Below are positions 12,201-23,340 of a stretch of 64,000 bases of DNA, one piece after another (within the stretch, counting starts at the first letter, position 1; each line of letters opens with the position of its first letter). The DNA is from Torreya grandis (lineage: Eukaryota > Streptophyta > Pinopsida > Cupressales > Taxaceae): contig JARHVA010004092.1 in the NCBI GenBank assembly GCA_037957365.1, forward strand, positions 1,180,501 to 1,244,500. Direction: 5' to 3'. The position numbers and the translations under genes were made by a program. The notes under the pieces were generated by a model, which saw only the letters and a list, made by a program, of their open reading frames with translations, searched no databases and was not told the DNA's origin.

Positions 12201-12855
12201 TAAAATGTTTTGAGTCTAATGTTCATAATTTTTCATTCAAATGGTTATTATGTTCCTCTTTATTCATAGTTAGGCTTTCCTCATAATTTAAGCACCATAT
12301 TTATGTATGAATATGTGAATATTGGTTAGATAAAATAGTGGTTTCATGGGATTTATCTAACTGAATGAGCCAAATTAATCTACATTAAAATTAATGATCT
12401 TTTTTCATTCTTTCTACCCTTAATATTTTAATATTTTTTAATAATATTTTATCTTATTTTTAGAGTAGCCTAATCTAAAATTAGTACTTACAAGTATCAT
12501 CTGTATTGCATGTTCATCACTTGTCTCTTATAAAGCATTGTTGAATATATTATGATGAAGATAAGCACTATTCAATGAGGAAATCATTGAGAAATTTGAA
12601 TGAGCTAAGTCTTTCCTAGTCTAATTTTATTTTATAGATATAAAAGTGCATTTTAAATAGTCCCCTTATAGGAAACAACTTGCATCAGCTAACTGAGGTA
12701 TCAAGTTTGACATTACCTAGTAGAAAAAAACCTTGGGGAAGTTTTTATTGAGCCTACTTCCTTTTAGGAGAGGTGGAAGAGAAAATGGGAAACACTGATT
12801 AGTTGAGACTTTAATCTCCTCTTATCCTCATGGAGTTGGTGTGTTGTGCCAAACA
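9291..12855 (+). repeat. 5' LTR of element B (about 3.56 kb)
   Basis: Colinear with 28138-31690. Shared landmarks are the opening near 9310-9370, the block at 9530-9560, CATTCCCATCAT at 9821, the recurring CACATGG / TGATCT segments and the terminal TTGGTGTGTTGTGCCAAACA at 12836-12855. The copies are diverged by roughly a fifth, by eye. A TATA box at 11990 separates a U3 of about 2.7 kb from an R-U5 of about 0.86 kb. No coding content is recognised; the 67-codon frame at 9797-10000 is LTR sequence with a counterpart at 28632-28820. Confidence 0.85.
11990..11997 (+). promoter_or_regulatory. TATA box of B 5' LTR
   Basis: TATATAAG, colinear with TATAAAAG at 30828-30835 in the 3' LTR, each about 2.7 kb from its LTR start. 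Position and conservation fit a retrotransposon promoter. Confidence 0.6.
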
Positions 12856-14880
12856 AGCCACTAATAGATTAGCACAAGGAGGGCCTAATGAAGTATTCTT
12901 TGATATTTAATATTAATTATCTATAACATTTTACAAGTTGTACTGAGACATGAATGTTATAGGTTTATAAAATTAAAAAATATCAGATTTGTCACAATGT
13001 TGAAGTCTATTGAGGGTGACTTTGATCTATTACAATTTTTAGGAATTAGGAGAACTAGGACTGATAAAGGGAAGTCTAAGCACATATAAAATTACTCATC
13101 CAACAACTCCCCCATTGCTATAGTTACTTTTAGAACCATTTTTTCACTCCTTCAAAACCCAAAAATGGCTAATATTACTTGGTTAGGAGGAGTTAATTAT
13201 CCTATGAAATTCTAATACTTACCCATTACTTACCTAAAAATATTGAGATGTTCTTCTTTAGGTATGTTCATGGTGGGGTAATAATAACATAGTAACATAT
13301 ACATCCATTCAAGGACACCTTGATCAAAACTCAAGTTCAACATGAATATTTCACTTGTAGGTTATTTCCTTACACTTGGATGAGCCAATGTATGGTTGGC
13401 ATTTTGGTCTTCTAGATGGATTCATCACCTGTTAGGATAACCTTGAGAATGAGTTCATTAACCACTTTAAGATACCAATAGACCATGCCATATTTTATCA
13501 CTAGTTCATAGCTATCTTTAGAGAACCCAATAAAACCATGAGTATTTTATTTACTATTTTTCATAAATTGTAAAAAATGTTGAAGGACCCTAAACTCAAA
13601 TTGAGCTTATCAATATACAAACATACTTGAGGTAGTTATACCCCATGAGTTTTATGTTCCTTAGGAGGAAATTTGTCCTTGGTATACAATGAAGTAGTCA
13701 ATATTGAACAAAATATGGTAAATCAAAGATATGGTGCTTTTCCCATGCTATCATTAGGATAACTTGAGGGCTAAAACCAATTTTATATGGTCAACTAGGA
13801 TTTGATGCAAAACACTCCTATGGTGAACCCAATCTTAGGAGCTATGTGATCAAGTCCAAATCTAGTCTATAATATAATTCCATTGAACCACATGCCTAAC
13901 AATCAACCCTATGCTTCTCTAAATTATATGTTGTTATATCTTGTGAGTAATAAATAGTTATAATTTCTTATAATAACACTACTATCATGCCTAATGCAAG
14001 TGGCTATGTTATTCCTAGAAATAACTTGTAGGATATCCTTTAGTTTATAAACAATAAAATCCTTGATAGTAATAAACATAACATAGTGCATCCTGATGTC
14101 CATGTGTTTTTAAATGCTACTACACTAGTGGCTATCCCACCACCTCAAGCAAAAGTAACCAAAGTGCCCCCATGAATCCAAAGGTATCTAATTTTTAGAA
14201 AATGGTCTAGAGATTGGATAATGATATGGTAAAAATTTATAGAAAAGTACCCCAAAAAACCAACCAAGTTGTAAATAACTCACCTAAAAAAAAATACAAC
14301 TTTTATATGACTAATAGATAGTGGAACACTAATCCTAATAATGAAAATGTGTCTATTCCCCTTAACAACATGAATACAATCAACAATGATGCCTCAAATT
14401 TAGTAAATATGGTATACCTAGCCTTTCCCAAATGGTGTATAATGTAAATGTAATAGAATATGCTAAGATAGATTGTGATAATTTTGCATTGGCATCAAAC
14501 ATCTTCCAAAACAAGATGGATAACCTTTAAATTAGTGTTTATACTATAAAATTGTAAACCAGGACCAAATGGTGATAACTTGAGCACTGTCATGGACATA
14601 GAGACCTATGATTTCCATTTTGAAAGTGAAAATGACCCTAAAGACAACCTAGATGAGGTCCATGATTTTAAAACATTTGAATGTAAAGAACAACTATTAT
14701 TTGAAAAGTAAGTTATAGAGTCATTTGACTACCTCTACTCCTCTAAACAACATCCATGTTCCACCAAATGAAAATTCAAGTAATAAACCTTCATCCCCCA
14801 AAGAACCTACCACCTCATATTAGTTTAGGAATATCGATGCACCTTCTAAAGATGATAAACCAATAGAAAAAAATAAACAT
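12856..14880 (+). pseudogene. Gag region of element B (Tat lineage)
   Basis: This opens with an untranslated-looking leader, then gag remnants from about 13010. Recognisable pieces include EFINHFKIPIDHAIFYHQF and FREPNKTMSIFI-like residues at about 13450-13560 (the capsid-like retrotrans_gag helices) and NETMSIF/LxKLxKxLKDPK near 13530-13600, in frames broken by stops and small indels. No CCHC zinc knuckle was seen. The stretch 14150-14880 is low-complexity, hydrophilic and Asn-rich, like the linker between gag and protease in this lineage. Gag would form the virus-like particle. The assignment rests on order and partial motifs rather than on a clean domain. Confidence 0.6.
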
Positions 14881-15470
14881 AGATATAGAATTGTAGAAGA
14901 CCTAAAGAAAATGAAGGTCAACATAATAATGTTTGATTTACTTTAGATGTCTAGCTAGAAAAACATAGATGATATAATAATGTTAAAATAATTATCTTCC
15001 CCAAAAAGGAAATCATATAATAACATAGATGATGTTCATGTTGATGTCTATAAAGAAAAAATGGATACTCCCCCTTTTTTGCAAATAATTAGATTTTTTG
15101 GGAAAAATTTACATAATTATTTGGTGGATTTAGGTGCTTTAGGTAATGTCATGGTTTATGCCATTTACTAGTAGTTTGGATTGACACCTATAAAATATAC
15201 CTAAAAGTTAGTTTAACTAAAAAATTTAGAGGTCAAGGTGGTTGGTGAGATAAATTACATTAAAATGCAATTAAATTATAATCTTAGGGTCCAACAATTC
15301 CTTAACATCTAAGTGGTTGATATACCTGAGGCATATGGGATGTTTCTCAATCGAGACTAGTTGAAGACACTCCATAGGTATATGGCCACTAATTTCTCCC
15401 ACATGTGGCTTTCATGGAGAGGTATTCTTGATAAAATTAGGATTGAGAGAGATGTAAATATGGATTAAAT
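14881..15470 (+). pseudogene. Retropepsin-like protease of element B
   Basis: Residues KMDTPPFLQIIRFFGKNLHN lead into the active-site segment LVDLGALGNVM. The catalytic D-S/T-G-A reads D-L-G-A at 15127-15138, with Leu (TTA) in place of Ser, one C-to-T change from TCA. Downstream are the flap and C-terminal segments VKVVGEINYIKMQL, VVDIPEAYGMFLNRDW (about 15320-15365) and MATNFSHMWL, all characteristic of Tat proteases. In-frame stops are few but present (for example at 15300-15320). In life it would cleave Gag-Pol inside particles; this copy cannot be functional. Confidence 0.8.
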
Positions 15471-15899
15471 GATTACATAGTAAAATATGAGACCCTGTAT
15501 GAGGAGTTTAATCTAGGGGTCTATGCACTTGAGAAAGAAGTGAAAGCTTATGGAAAATTCTTCATCAACATGCTAACTATATAGGAAGAACATAAAGTTA
15601 AGGAATTGGATTAAATGGATGAAGAGGATTTCTTCTACACACCAAAATTATTATGAATTCAAATTCTTAACCTAACACATTTAAAGGTTGATAAAGGCCA
15701 TATATGTGAGAAAAAAGGATGAAAAGGCTTAGAGGCTATTTACACTGACATTTTGAATAATTATGTACCAATAAATACTATCAAAGATCAAACTAGAAGA
15801 TCATTGATACATAAAGACAAAGTTATTTTAATTTTAGAAGTATAGGAAGGTAATAAATAAGTGAACATAGTGGAAATAACCACCTTTCATAATCTACTA

Positions 15900-16345
15900 C
15901 ACAAATCTAAAGATCATATATGGACCATGAAGTTTTATTATTCCAAATCTAAGACCAGGTGTAGTGATAGGATAGAGCTCATCAACCTAAGGGAGAGGTG
16001 ATATTTTTCAACATTGTAACTATAGTTTGCATGAACTAACATTGTGCTAAGTATAAATAATTAGTGTATGGAATCTATTTTATGATAAGGAAGAATGTGA
16101 AGAACCTAAAAGTCCTTGGCAATTCAGAACTTGTGGTCAAAGAAATTAAAAGACATTATGCTTGTAATGACAAATAATTTTACAAATTTGAAAATAAAGT
16201 GTGGAAAATTATTGATGATTTCAATGAATTCAACATATATATGTTGTAATGAGGGAATAATTAAAGTTAGATGCATTAACAATGACCATGAGTGCACTAA
16301 AACCCATAACTAACTCTAAATTGAGGATATTTTCATTAGATTTGT
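15900..16345 (+). pseudogene. Archaeal-type RNase H (RVT_3-like) of element B, located between protease and RT
   Basis: Motifs in order: YYSKSKTRCSDRIELINL (the S-x-x-GAGI-like first strand, from about 15934), a CTNN-type segment near 16030-16060, then LKVLGNSELVVKEIKRHYAC (16108-16165), followed by YKFENKVWKIIDDFNEFN. The GDSELV catalytic Asp is Asn here (AAT at 16121-16123). This pattern is diagnostic of the plant/archaeal-type RNase H family and differs from the ordinary gypsy RNase H, which lies after RT at about 17650-18080. A second RNase H is known in Tat elements. Stops and at least one frame change are present. Element A has the same domain upstream of its pre-RT linker. Confidence 0.8.
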
Positions 16346-17640
16346 TTTCTTCTCTTATTCCATATGATGCTAGAAACTTCCAAGTTTTCAATGATGACTA
16401 CCATATCATAAAATTCATCACCAACATTGAAATATTTGAGTCTCACATCATTAATTTGAATGAAAAATAGGAGTTTAAACTAGATGAATAAGGGGTCATC
16501 AACTTGAAAACTAATAATGTATCAAAATGTATGGTGTTATTAGAGAAGTTATTCAACATGGGATTTCATGATGAGAAATACCAATCAACCTATACCAAAG
16601 GTATTCTCCATGTTCATTTCAATGTGGTAAATTTAGGTTAATCAAAACATGTGATTTTAGGTATAACTTGCACCCAAGATGAAAAACAAAGGATTGTGCA
16701 GGCCTTGAAAGACTTTGGTGACACTATTGCATAGAGTTATGAATACTTTAAAGTGTTTTAAACATCCATCCTTACACATAATATTCATCTAAAACCTAGT
16801 GTCAAACAATTCTAATAGAGATAAAGTCCAATCAATCCATTGTTAGAACCTTTAATTTTAAAAGAAGTGTAAAATCTACTTTTTTCATAGATCATCTATC
16901 CTATTAGGTATTCCACCTAGGTGGCTAATTTGGTACTAGTTCAAAATAAAAGTGGATAAATTTGACACTATGTAGACTTTAAAATTTTGAACAAAACATC
17001 AGAGAAGGATAACTAGCCATTAGCTTCATTATATGAAGTCCTAAAAATAGTAAATGGCTCTCAAATGATGCCATTCCTAAATGGCTATTTAGGATATAAT
17101 CACGTGATGATCAATTATTAGGATAAAATGAAGACTTCATTGACAACCAAATGGTGTAAATTCACATATATGAGGATTTCATTTAACCTTATCAATGTGA
17201 GTGCCACCTTAAAATGAGCCATGGAAATTGCATTCAAGTTCCTCATTGGAAAATTAATTATCATCTACATGGATAACTCATCTATTATTTTGAAGGATCG
17301 AGCTGACCATGTCAAGGACTTGAGGATGATTTTTTAAAGATTAAAAGATCATGGTATTTATTTTAACCCAAATAAATGCATATCTAGGGTGATTGAAGGA
17401 AATTTATTAGGCTACACCATTTTTAAACATGGTTTTTTTATAGGCCTAGAAAGACCTAAAACAATTCTAAAAATACCATTGCTTGGTAGCATGAAAGATC
17501 ATAAATCATTATTTATAAAAATCAACTTTGTGAGGAAGTAGATTTCAAGATTCACATAAATAGTTTGACCACTCAAAAAAATGATAAAGAATGATGCAAA
17601 CATAGAATTGACTCTTGAATCATAAGTGATTTTTTTTAAT
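16346..17640 (+). pseudogene. Reverse transcriptase with upstream linker, element B
   Basis: The linker DARNFQVFNDDYHIIKFI and VILGITCTQDEKQRIVQALKDF (to about 16715) leads into RT. The template-binding segment is near 16910-17000 (ANLVLVQNKSG then a VDFKxLN-like motif). The fingers/palm segment is at 17040-17170. The catalytic motif is at 17266-17277: YxDD reads YMDN, the second Asp being Asn (AAC for GAC). Thumb-side residues DHVKDLRMIF, LKDHGIYFNPNKC and GNLLGYTIFKHG follow. KINFVRK/ISRF near 17519-17555 is the lineage-typical start of the connection domain. Stops are scattered throughout. The domain copied element RNA into cDNA in the particle; this copy is dead. Confidence 0.85.
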
Positions 17641-18090
17641 ATAAAAAGGTTAATTATGATCACACCAATTCTCATAAGTCTATATTTCATGTAACCATTT
17701 TATAACTACTCCATTTTAGAGAATGCTAGTGCAACATTCCTAATGTAGAGGAAATAATATAGGGATGATAAACCCATTTAATTTATGAAATTTTCACATA
17801 TATATGTTGAACTTAGGTAATATAACATTCATAAATAATATTTTGCCTTGATCAAAGCCATAAAAATGTTTAGGTATTACATCTTGCACAACAAAGTGAT
17901 TATTGTGGTGCTCGATTTAGTTGTTAAAGCAATGTTGATGTTAAATGAGCTATGTGAGAGATGTGGGAAGTAGATGACCATTTTACAAGAGTTTGATCTA
18001 GATATACAACCAATAAATATTTTTAAAGGTTAGGGGCTCAGTAAAACCATGGTAGAATTAGGTCCATATATTACCTTCCAATAGTATACA
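17641..18090 (+). pseudogene. Gypsy-type RNase H of element B
   Basis: Residues ENASATFLM (17711-17750), ALIKAIKMFRYYILHNKVIIV (about 17848-17910) and the C-terminal segment GKWMTILQEFDLDIQPINIFKG (17967-18030) give the order seen after RT in Tat elements. Several in-frame stops are present. This is the second RNase H of the element; the archaeal-type one is upstream of RT. Confidence 0.75.
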
Positions 18091-19345
18091 ATATAGAACA
18101 TTACTATTGATGATTATTATTTGGACATTGTATACTATTTTAAAAATAATGAGTGTCCTAGATACCTAATATCCACTTAGAGGATATATTTATGACTAAA
18201 AATTGATAGCTTCATGGTCAAGTCAAGTATATTATATATAAGGAACCACATAATAATATATATGAGATGCATAAATAGAGTAGTGGATGGAATACTCATT
18301 GATTTCCATGGGAAATATGGAATAGCCATGGTTAAAGGAGTGTCATAGCTCATTAATACTCAAAATCAGATATTACTAGCCACATGTATTCAAGGATGCA
18401 CATGCTCATGTAATAAGCTACCATATTTTTCAAGTATCTATGCATAAAGAATGTACTCCAGTCATACAATTACAACTGGTTATTTAGGTCCAACCATTTA
18501 TAAAGTGGGGACTTAAATTTAGGTCCAACCATTTATAAAGTGGGGACTTAAATTTAGGTCCAACCAATTACACAAGATGGAATAAATCCAAAGTATTTAA
18601 TAAATACACAATTGAAGTGGTGATCAAATTCTTTGAGGACTACATTATTACTAATTTTGGTATACTATTTATCTTGGTATGTGACAATGACTTTGCTTTC
18701 TTCTCACTACAATTTATCGAGTGGGCCTATGACAATTGGGTAATCCTTAAAGTTTTATCTGATTATTATCTACAAGGTAATGAGTTATCTCATTCAACAA
18801 TAATAACTTCTTAGACGTGATCAATAAATTCTTGGAGAGGAATCTTAGAGACTAGCATAATGTTCTAGATTTTACATTATGGTTGATAGGACTATAATTA
18901 AGTATTATCTAGGTACTTACCTATATCATTTAGTGTATGTTTAAGTCCCTATCTTGTATGTAAAACTCAAAATCTAAAACTTAATGTTCATTAAATATTA
19001 CTTGGAAACTAATAATAAAATATAATATTGATTCTTAAATCTAATATAATTGGAATAGAAGTATGATGTATTCTTGTTACACTTTAGCAAGCATCAAGGA
19101 GTTGCAAAACATTGGTTTGAAAAGTGAGATAAAAAAACATTTCATATCTCTAATTTAGTACTTATTTGGGAAAAGGCTCATGAAAATAAGGGTTAACATA
19201 GAAAATTTGATGCCCTTTGGCTATGACCCTTATATATCTCTAAAATACTAGGTGAAAATGATTTCCACCTAAGGTGTCTAATTGGTGAGGATGTTGCATT
19301 GCCTATTGATGGAAAATTATTCAAGCACTACTTCCAAGATTGAAC
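18091..19345 (+). pseudogene. Integrase of element B
   Basis: The N-terminal zinc-binding region is decayed (CTCSCNKLP near 18400-18420 marks the CxxC part). In the catalytic core, VIKFFEDYIITNFGI and VCDNDFAFFSLQF (18617-18735) contain the second catalytic Asp (D of CDN). The expected Glu of the third motif is lost: the segment after YYLQGNEL reads SHST. The C-terminal part at about 19150-19345 reads KFDALW...LRCLIGEDVALPIDGKLFKHYFQD, the usual end of Tat integrases. A 35-bp tandem duplication at 18483-18552 shifts the frame within the core. Chromovirus C inserted 166 bp after the end of this gene. Confidence 0.8.
18483..18566 (+). repeat. Perfect 35-bp tandem duplication plus 14-bp partial third copy
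   Basis: Units 18483-18517 and 18518-18552 are identical, each starting TTTAGGTCCAACCATTTATA. A third copy matches for 14 bases (18553-18566) and then diverges. Thirty-five is not a multiple of three, so this is a frameshifting mutation in the integrase remnant. Perfect identity in such a decayed context suggests it is recent. Confidence 0.9.
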
Positions 19346-19506
19346 TAGCTTGGGGTGATCCTATGAATAATTCCCATTTTCTTTTTTCCTTACTTTTTTC
19401 ATTTTTGGTGTGTGTTGTTTATCTACTTTTATTGATTTTTTATTATCGATCTGGTTTTGTTGTTGTTTATTTTTGGTCTAGACCATCTATTTTCCCTATG
19501 GTTCCA
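19346..19506 (+). other. B sequence between integrase end and C insertion
   Basis: T-rich spacer. The 89-codon open frame spanning 19282-19551 joins the end of integrase, in another frame, to this spacer and the left end of element C. It has a hydrophobic stretch purely from T-richness and is not considered a gene. Confidence 0.5.
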
Positions 19507-19511
19507 TGTTG
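19507..19511. other. Left target-site duplication of element C
   Basis: TGTTG immediately precedes the left LTR of C and is repeated exactly at 25633-25637 after the right LTR. A 5-bp duplication is the norm for Ty3/gypsy integration. Confidence 0.85.
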
Positions 19512-19864
19512 TGATAGGATCCTCCTACAAAAAATTAATGAAAATGAATGAAATAACATATTTATTTAATGAAAATTCATGAAATAATATATTTTTATAA
19601 TTATTATAAACATTGAAGGGATTATATTGATCATATTCCACTTCGAGGGGGAACTTCCTTTGACCAAGCTCAATACAATAAATTCGTGGATGCCTTTATT
19701 GGCCTCAACACTTACTTATATACTAAGTATAATCTAAAAAACTACTACTTATCATGAATGTGGGATAAAATAAAATGCTCACAAGATGACTTATAAATCA
19801 TATGCATCTATAAAAACTAATATACTAACAAAGTAAAGAGAAGGGGTATCATGGGTTCCTAACA
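19512..19864 (-). repeat. 3' LTR of element C
   Basis: A 353-bp LTR; on the minus strand it starts TGTTAGGAACCCATGATACC and ends CCTATCA. It matches 25318-25632 along most of its length. On the minus strand it carries TATATAAG (plus coordinates 19715-19722), followed after about 15 bp by AATAAAGG, the compact promoter/polyadenylation layout of small gypsy LTRs. Confidence 0.9.
19715..19722 (-). promoter_or_regulatory. TATA box in C 3' LTR
   Basis: TATATAAG on the minus strand, colinear with the copy at 25486-25493 in the 5' LTR. Confidence 0.6.
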
Positions 19865-19877
19865 TCCCCTCCCTCTA
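19865..19877 (-). other. Polypurine tract of element C
   Basis: On the minus strand TAGAGGGAGGGGA directly abuts the 3' LTR start (TGTTAGG). This is the expected position and composition for the plus-strand primer. The C-terminal end of the pol reading frame runs up to it. Confidence 0.8.
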
Positions 19878-19879
19878 AG

Positions 19880-21195
19880 AAATTTTTTTATCCTCAAAGC
19901 CTCAGATGTGGGAATTGGTGCTAAATCTAAAATAGTGGTTCCCATATTGCATCCTCTAGTTGCATTATATTCCACTAAATTAATACCTCTATGATAGAGT
20001 AGGAGTGAGGTTGTTATGTGTGTATGTCTAGGATTACCTCTAGCTCAATAAGGATGGAAATTTCATTATCAAGTTTTGGTAAAATAGTTTACACTTTGAT
20101 GTTTGTGCCAATAACTTTATTCAAACAAGAGACATGAACTATTCGGTTAACATAAGAAAAATGTGGGAGCTCCAACCTATAAGCAATCAACCTAATCTTC
20201 TAGAGAACATTATATGGACCATATAACTTGGGAGCCATCTTATGACACCCTTTAAGTTTTAGAGAGGATTGTTTGTATGGATGTAGGCAAAGAAAATCCA
20301 TATCACCTACTTGAAAAGTGCACTCAGAGTGATACTAATATTCCTATCATTTCATTCTATTTTATGCCACATGAAGATTATCTCATAGGGTGCTAAGGAT
20401 TTGATCTTAGGTTCAAAGAATCATGTCAACCACTTAAACAAGTGAACTATTGGGGGTGTATAGAAGGATCACTGGTGGTGCTTGAACATAGACTACTTCA
20501 TATGGATTAATTTTATTTGAAGTGTTGTAGGAGGTATTGTACCACCATTCAATGAGAGGGAACCACTTTTCCCACTAATGTTTTTGTTCTGAGGTGAAGT
20601 AATGAAGGAAAGTTTACAAGCATTTGTTGACAATTTTAGGCTGGCCATCCATTTGTGGATGATACCTAGAACTCATCTTCAGTCGGGTGCTGGTGTGTCA
20701 AAATATTTCTATCCAAAAATGGTTGGTGAAGGTTTCATCATGATTTGAGATAATGGAAGAAGGAATGTCATGAAGATGAAAAATCTAGTCCAAGAAAATT
20801 TGTATGACTATTGAGGTAGGATAGGGATGGTTGAGGCCACAAAAATGACTATATTTGGAGAGGCAATCAATGATAACCAAGATCACTATTCCCCCTCTAT
20901 ATTTAGGAAGTACCTCAATGAAATCCATATAAAAATGTGTCCAAATCTTGATAGGGATGGGTAAGGGTTTGAACAACCCAAGAATGAGTGTTGTTTCACC
21001 CTTGTTGTATTGACAAGTATCACATTTAGCCACCATGTATTGAATTAAATTTTTAATTCCCTTAAAAAATAAGTTGTGTTGTGATTGCTCATAGGTTTTG
21101 AGAAACTATAAGTATGATACAGATGGATAATCATGGATTTCATATAATATATCTGCTAAAGATTTATGCTTTGGGGAAGCACCATACAACCCTTG
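19880..21195 (-). pseudogene. Integrase with C-terminal chromodomain relic, element C
   Basis: Zinc-binding part: a single His and FLKTYEQSQHNLFFKGI, then CDTCQYNKGET (CxxC kept, near 21000-21020). Core: WTHFYMDFIEVLP (first Asp kept) and VILVIIDCLSKYSHF (20865-20920). The third motif reads TNHFW...YHPQMDGQP at about 20640-20740, across a frame change. C-terminal domain: LHPYKQSSLKLKGCHKMAPKLYGPYN (about 20200-20300), then VNRIVHVSCLNKV. The last segment, VILDIHT...IEVLI-WN-MQLEDAIWEPLF (about 19935-20050), corresponds to the chromodomain that chromoviruses use to target chromatin. Several stops and indels make it non-functional. Confidence 0.88.
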
Positions 21196-21895
21196 TATCA
21201 CAAAGAAGGACCATCCCAAGAATAATGTGGTATGGTAGAGAGGTTAATGGCCAATTTATGAATGCTTTGAGATAATGAAGATTCATTGAAATACCCCTTT
21301 TTTAAAGCATCCAACCAATTCATAATAGTCATGCAAATAGTTAAAAGGGTAGTTTGGTCTATAATTGTGTGAGACAAAACATCAACCATAATATTATCCT
21401 TATCCTTATTATAAGTGATCTCATGTTTATAACCCATGAGTTTGTTGATCCATTTATATTGTGATGGGGTTGAGACACATTGTTCTAGAAAATACTTTAT
21501 ACTCTGCTGATTAGTTTTGATGAAAACATGATTCTCCAATAAGTATGGCCTCCACTTCTATACTGCATGTAAAATGGACATCATTTGCTTCTCATAATTA
21601 AAGAGTGATAAATTATTTATAGAAAGTGATTTGATGATGAATAAAATGGGTCATCCTTTTTATAGGATAATAGTACCAAATCCATTACTACAAGCATTAC
21701 TCTTAATAGTGAAGGTCTTGACAAAATTTGGCATAGCTAGAATAGGTGTAGTACACATAGCTTTTTTCAATTATTGAAATGCACACTTAACATCTTGTGT
21801 CCATGTAAAAAAATCCTTTTTCAACATAACTATCAATAAAAATAAAATATTATTGTAATCCTTGATAAAATTTCAATAGTATCTAATTAGTCCCA
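21196..21895 (-). pseudogene. RNase H of element C
   Basis: Open frame 21539-21198 reads FIKTNQQSIKYFLEQCVSTPSQYKWINKLMGYKHEI, followed by YNKDKDNIMVDVLS. This is the C-terminal half of gypsy RNase H and its 'DNxxADALSR' exit motif (DNIMVDVLSH here). The N-terminal half at about 21560-21780 is recognisable only in pieces. The next segment toward lower coordinates, near 21198-21300, links to integrase. Confidence 0.85.
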
Positions 21896-22700
21896 ACAAA
21901 CCATGAAGGCTCTTTAGTGTTTGAGGATGAGGCCAATTTTTCATGGATTTTTTTTTTGAGATCCACCAAAAAACCTTGGGATGAAATAATATGTCTATGA
22001 TACTCCACTTCATCCTAGCCAAAAGCAAATTTAGACTATTTTACATAGAAATGATGATTAGAGAGAAGTTGTAGTGTAAGCTTCAGATGTTAGAGATGCT
22101 TAGACCATGTTTTACTATAGATGAAGATATCATTGAAGAAGACTAAAATGAATTTCTATAGGTAAGGTCAAAATATTTAATTAATCAATGGATATAATGT
22201 TGAAGGAACATTAGTGAATCCAAAGGGGATGACCAAAAACTCATAGTGGCCATCACGTGTGCAAAAAGTTATCTTAGGAATACATCCTCATGAATTTTGA
22301 TCTGGTGATATCCAAAGTGGAGAAAAAATGAACACTATGAATCTCATCAAGAATTTCATGAATAACAAATATCGAGAACTTCTCCTTGATTTTGATGTGA
22401 TAAAGTGCTCAAAAGTCCATGTAGAGGCACCATGACCCATATTTTTTATATATAAGGATAACTAGGGAAGAATATGGGCTAGTACTAGGGCAAATAATGC
22501 CTTTCTTTTGTAAGTCTTGAATGAGCATCTTGATCTTGGTATTTTTATAAAATGGGTAGTGGTTGGGCCTGATGTTAAAGGAAAACTTCTAAGAAGGAGA
22601 TAAATATAATTATCCTCTAGCCATGAAGGTGGCAATCCCACTGGTTTAACAAAGACATAGGCATACCTATGTAGAATAGTTTATAGATTAAGAGTAGTGG
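21896..22700 (-). pseudogene. Reverse transcriptase of element C
   Basis: The catalytic motif is at about 22126-22140: FFDD reads FFND, the first Asp being Asn (AAT, plus coordinates 22132-22134), then IFIYS. Downstream are HLQHLKLTLQLL, HFYVK and KNP-KIGLILKH (the connection segment of SMKNWPxPxTLK type, about 21920-21960) and GLIRYYRNF-like residues. Upstream, fingers motifs near 22430-22650 are weaker. Interrupted by stops. Confidence 0.85.
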
Positions 22701-23340
22701 AGACCATTGATGGTTGTATTTAAATGGAATGGTACTAGGAAATGATTTTATGTAAGTTCTTATTAAGAATATTTTCTATGAGATGTGAACTTATGATGAT
22801 AAGAGACCCCAAGTGTAAGCCTTTAAATGTGTGTTTCTTCCCATTATCTAAAAATTGCATCTAAAGTTCATCAAAATCCTATAAGATGGGTCTAAGTATG
22901 CATAACCATTGGGCTCCTAAAACAAAAACACATATGCCTAAAGGCAAGGAAAACATGTTGGAGTACAATTTATAATCTCTAATAGATATACACACATTAC
23001 AACACTTTCCTTTACAAGGTAATGTGTCCCATTGGCAATCATGACTTCAAAGTTAGAGCAAGGATGGATAAAACAATCAACTTGTTTGGTGATCCAAGGT
23101 TCAATGAATTAATGAGTGATAGAAAAATAAATGAGTATTAAGAGAGAGATCCTCTTGAATTAACCCCTAACTTGCATGGTTTATGGGGTGGTGACTCCTA
23201 CTAAGGCATGGAGAGAGATCTCTAGTTGGTATTCCTAGGAATCAAGTTCCATAATTAGTTTAGCTTCTTCTAGATCATCTATTATATCTTGAGCATCTTC
23301 CTAAACTATAATTTCAAGTGGAGATTCTACATCCTATAGG
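22701..23340 (-). pseudogene. Protease/linker region of element C
   Basis: It lies between the gag zinc knuckle and RT. Segments such as HALVGVTTP (about 23190-23215), followed by a VRG-like motif and VDCFIHPCSNFEVMIANG (about 23035-23080), correspond to the retropepsin and its flap in chromoviruses. The D-S/T-G motif itself is not readable. Identification depends on position and the downstream flap-like residues. Confidence 0.55.

Noticed and set aside
12836..12855. TTGGTGTGTTGTGCCAAACA as the primer binding site of element B
   Set aside because: The same sequence ends the 3' LTR (31671-31690), so it belongs to the LTR terminus rather than to the interior.
19282..19551. 89-codon plus frame with a hydrophobic stretch, looking like a membrane protein
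   Set aside because: It combines the end of B integrase in a wrong frame, a T-rich spacer and the left end of element C.
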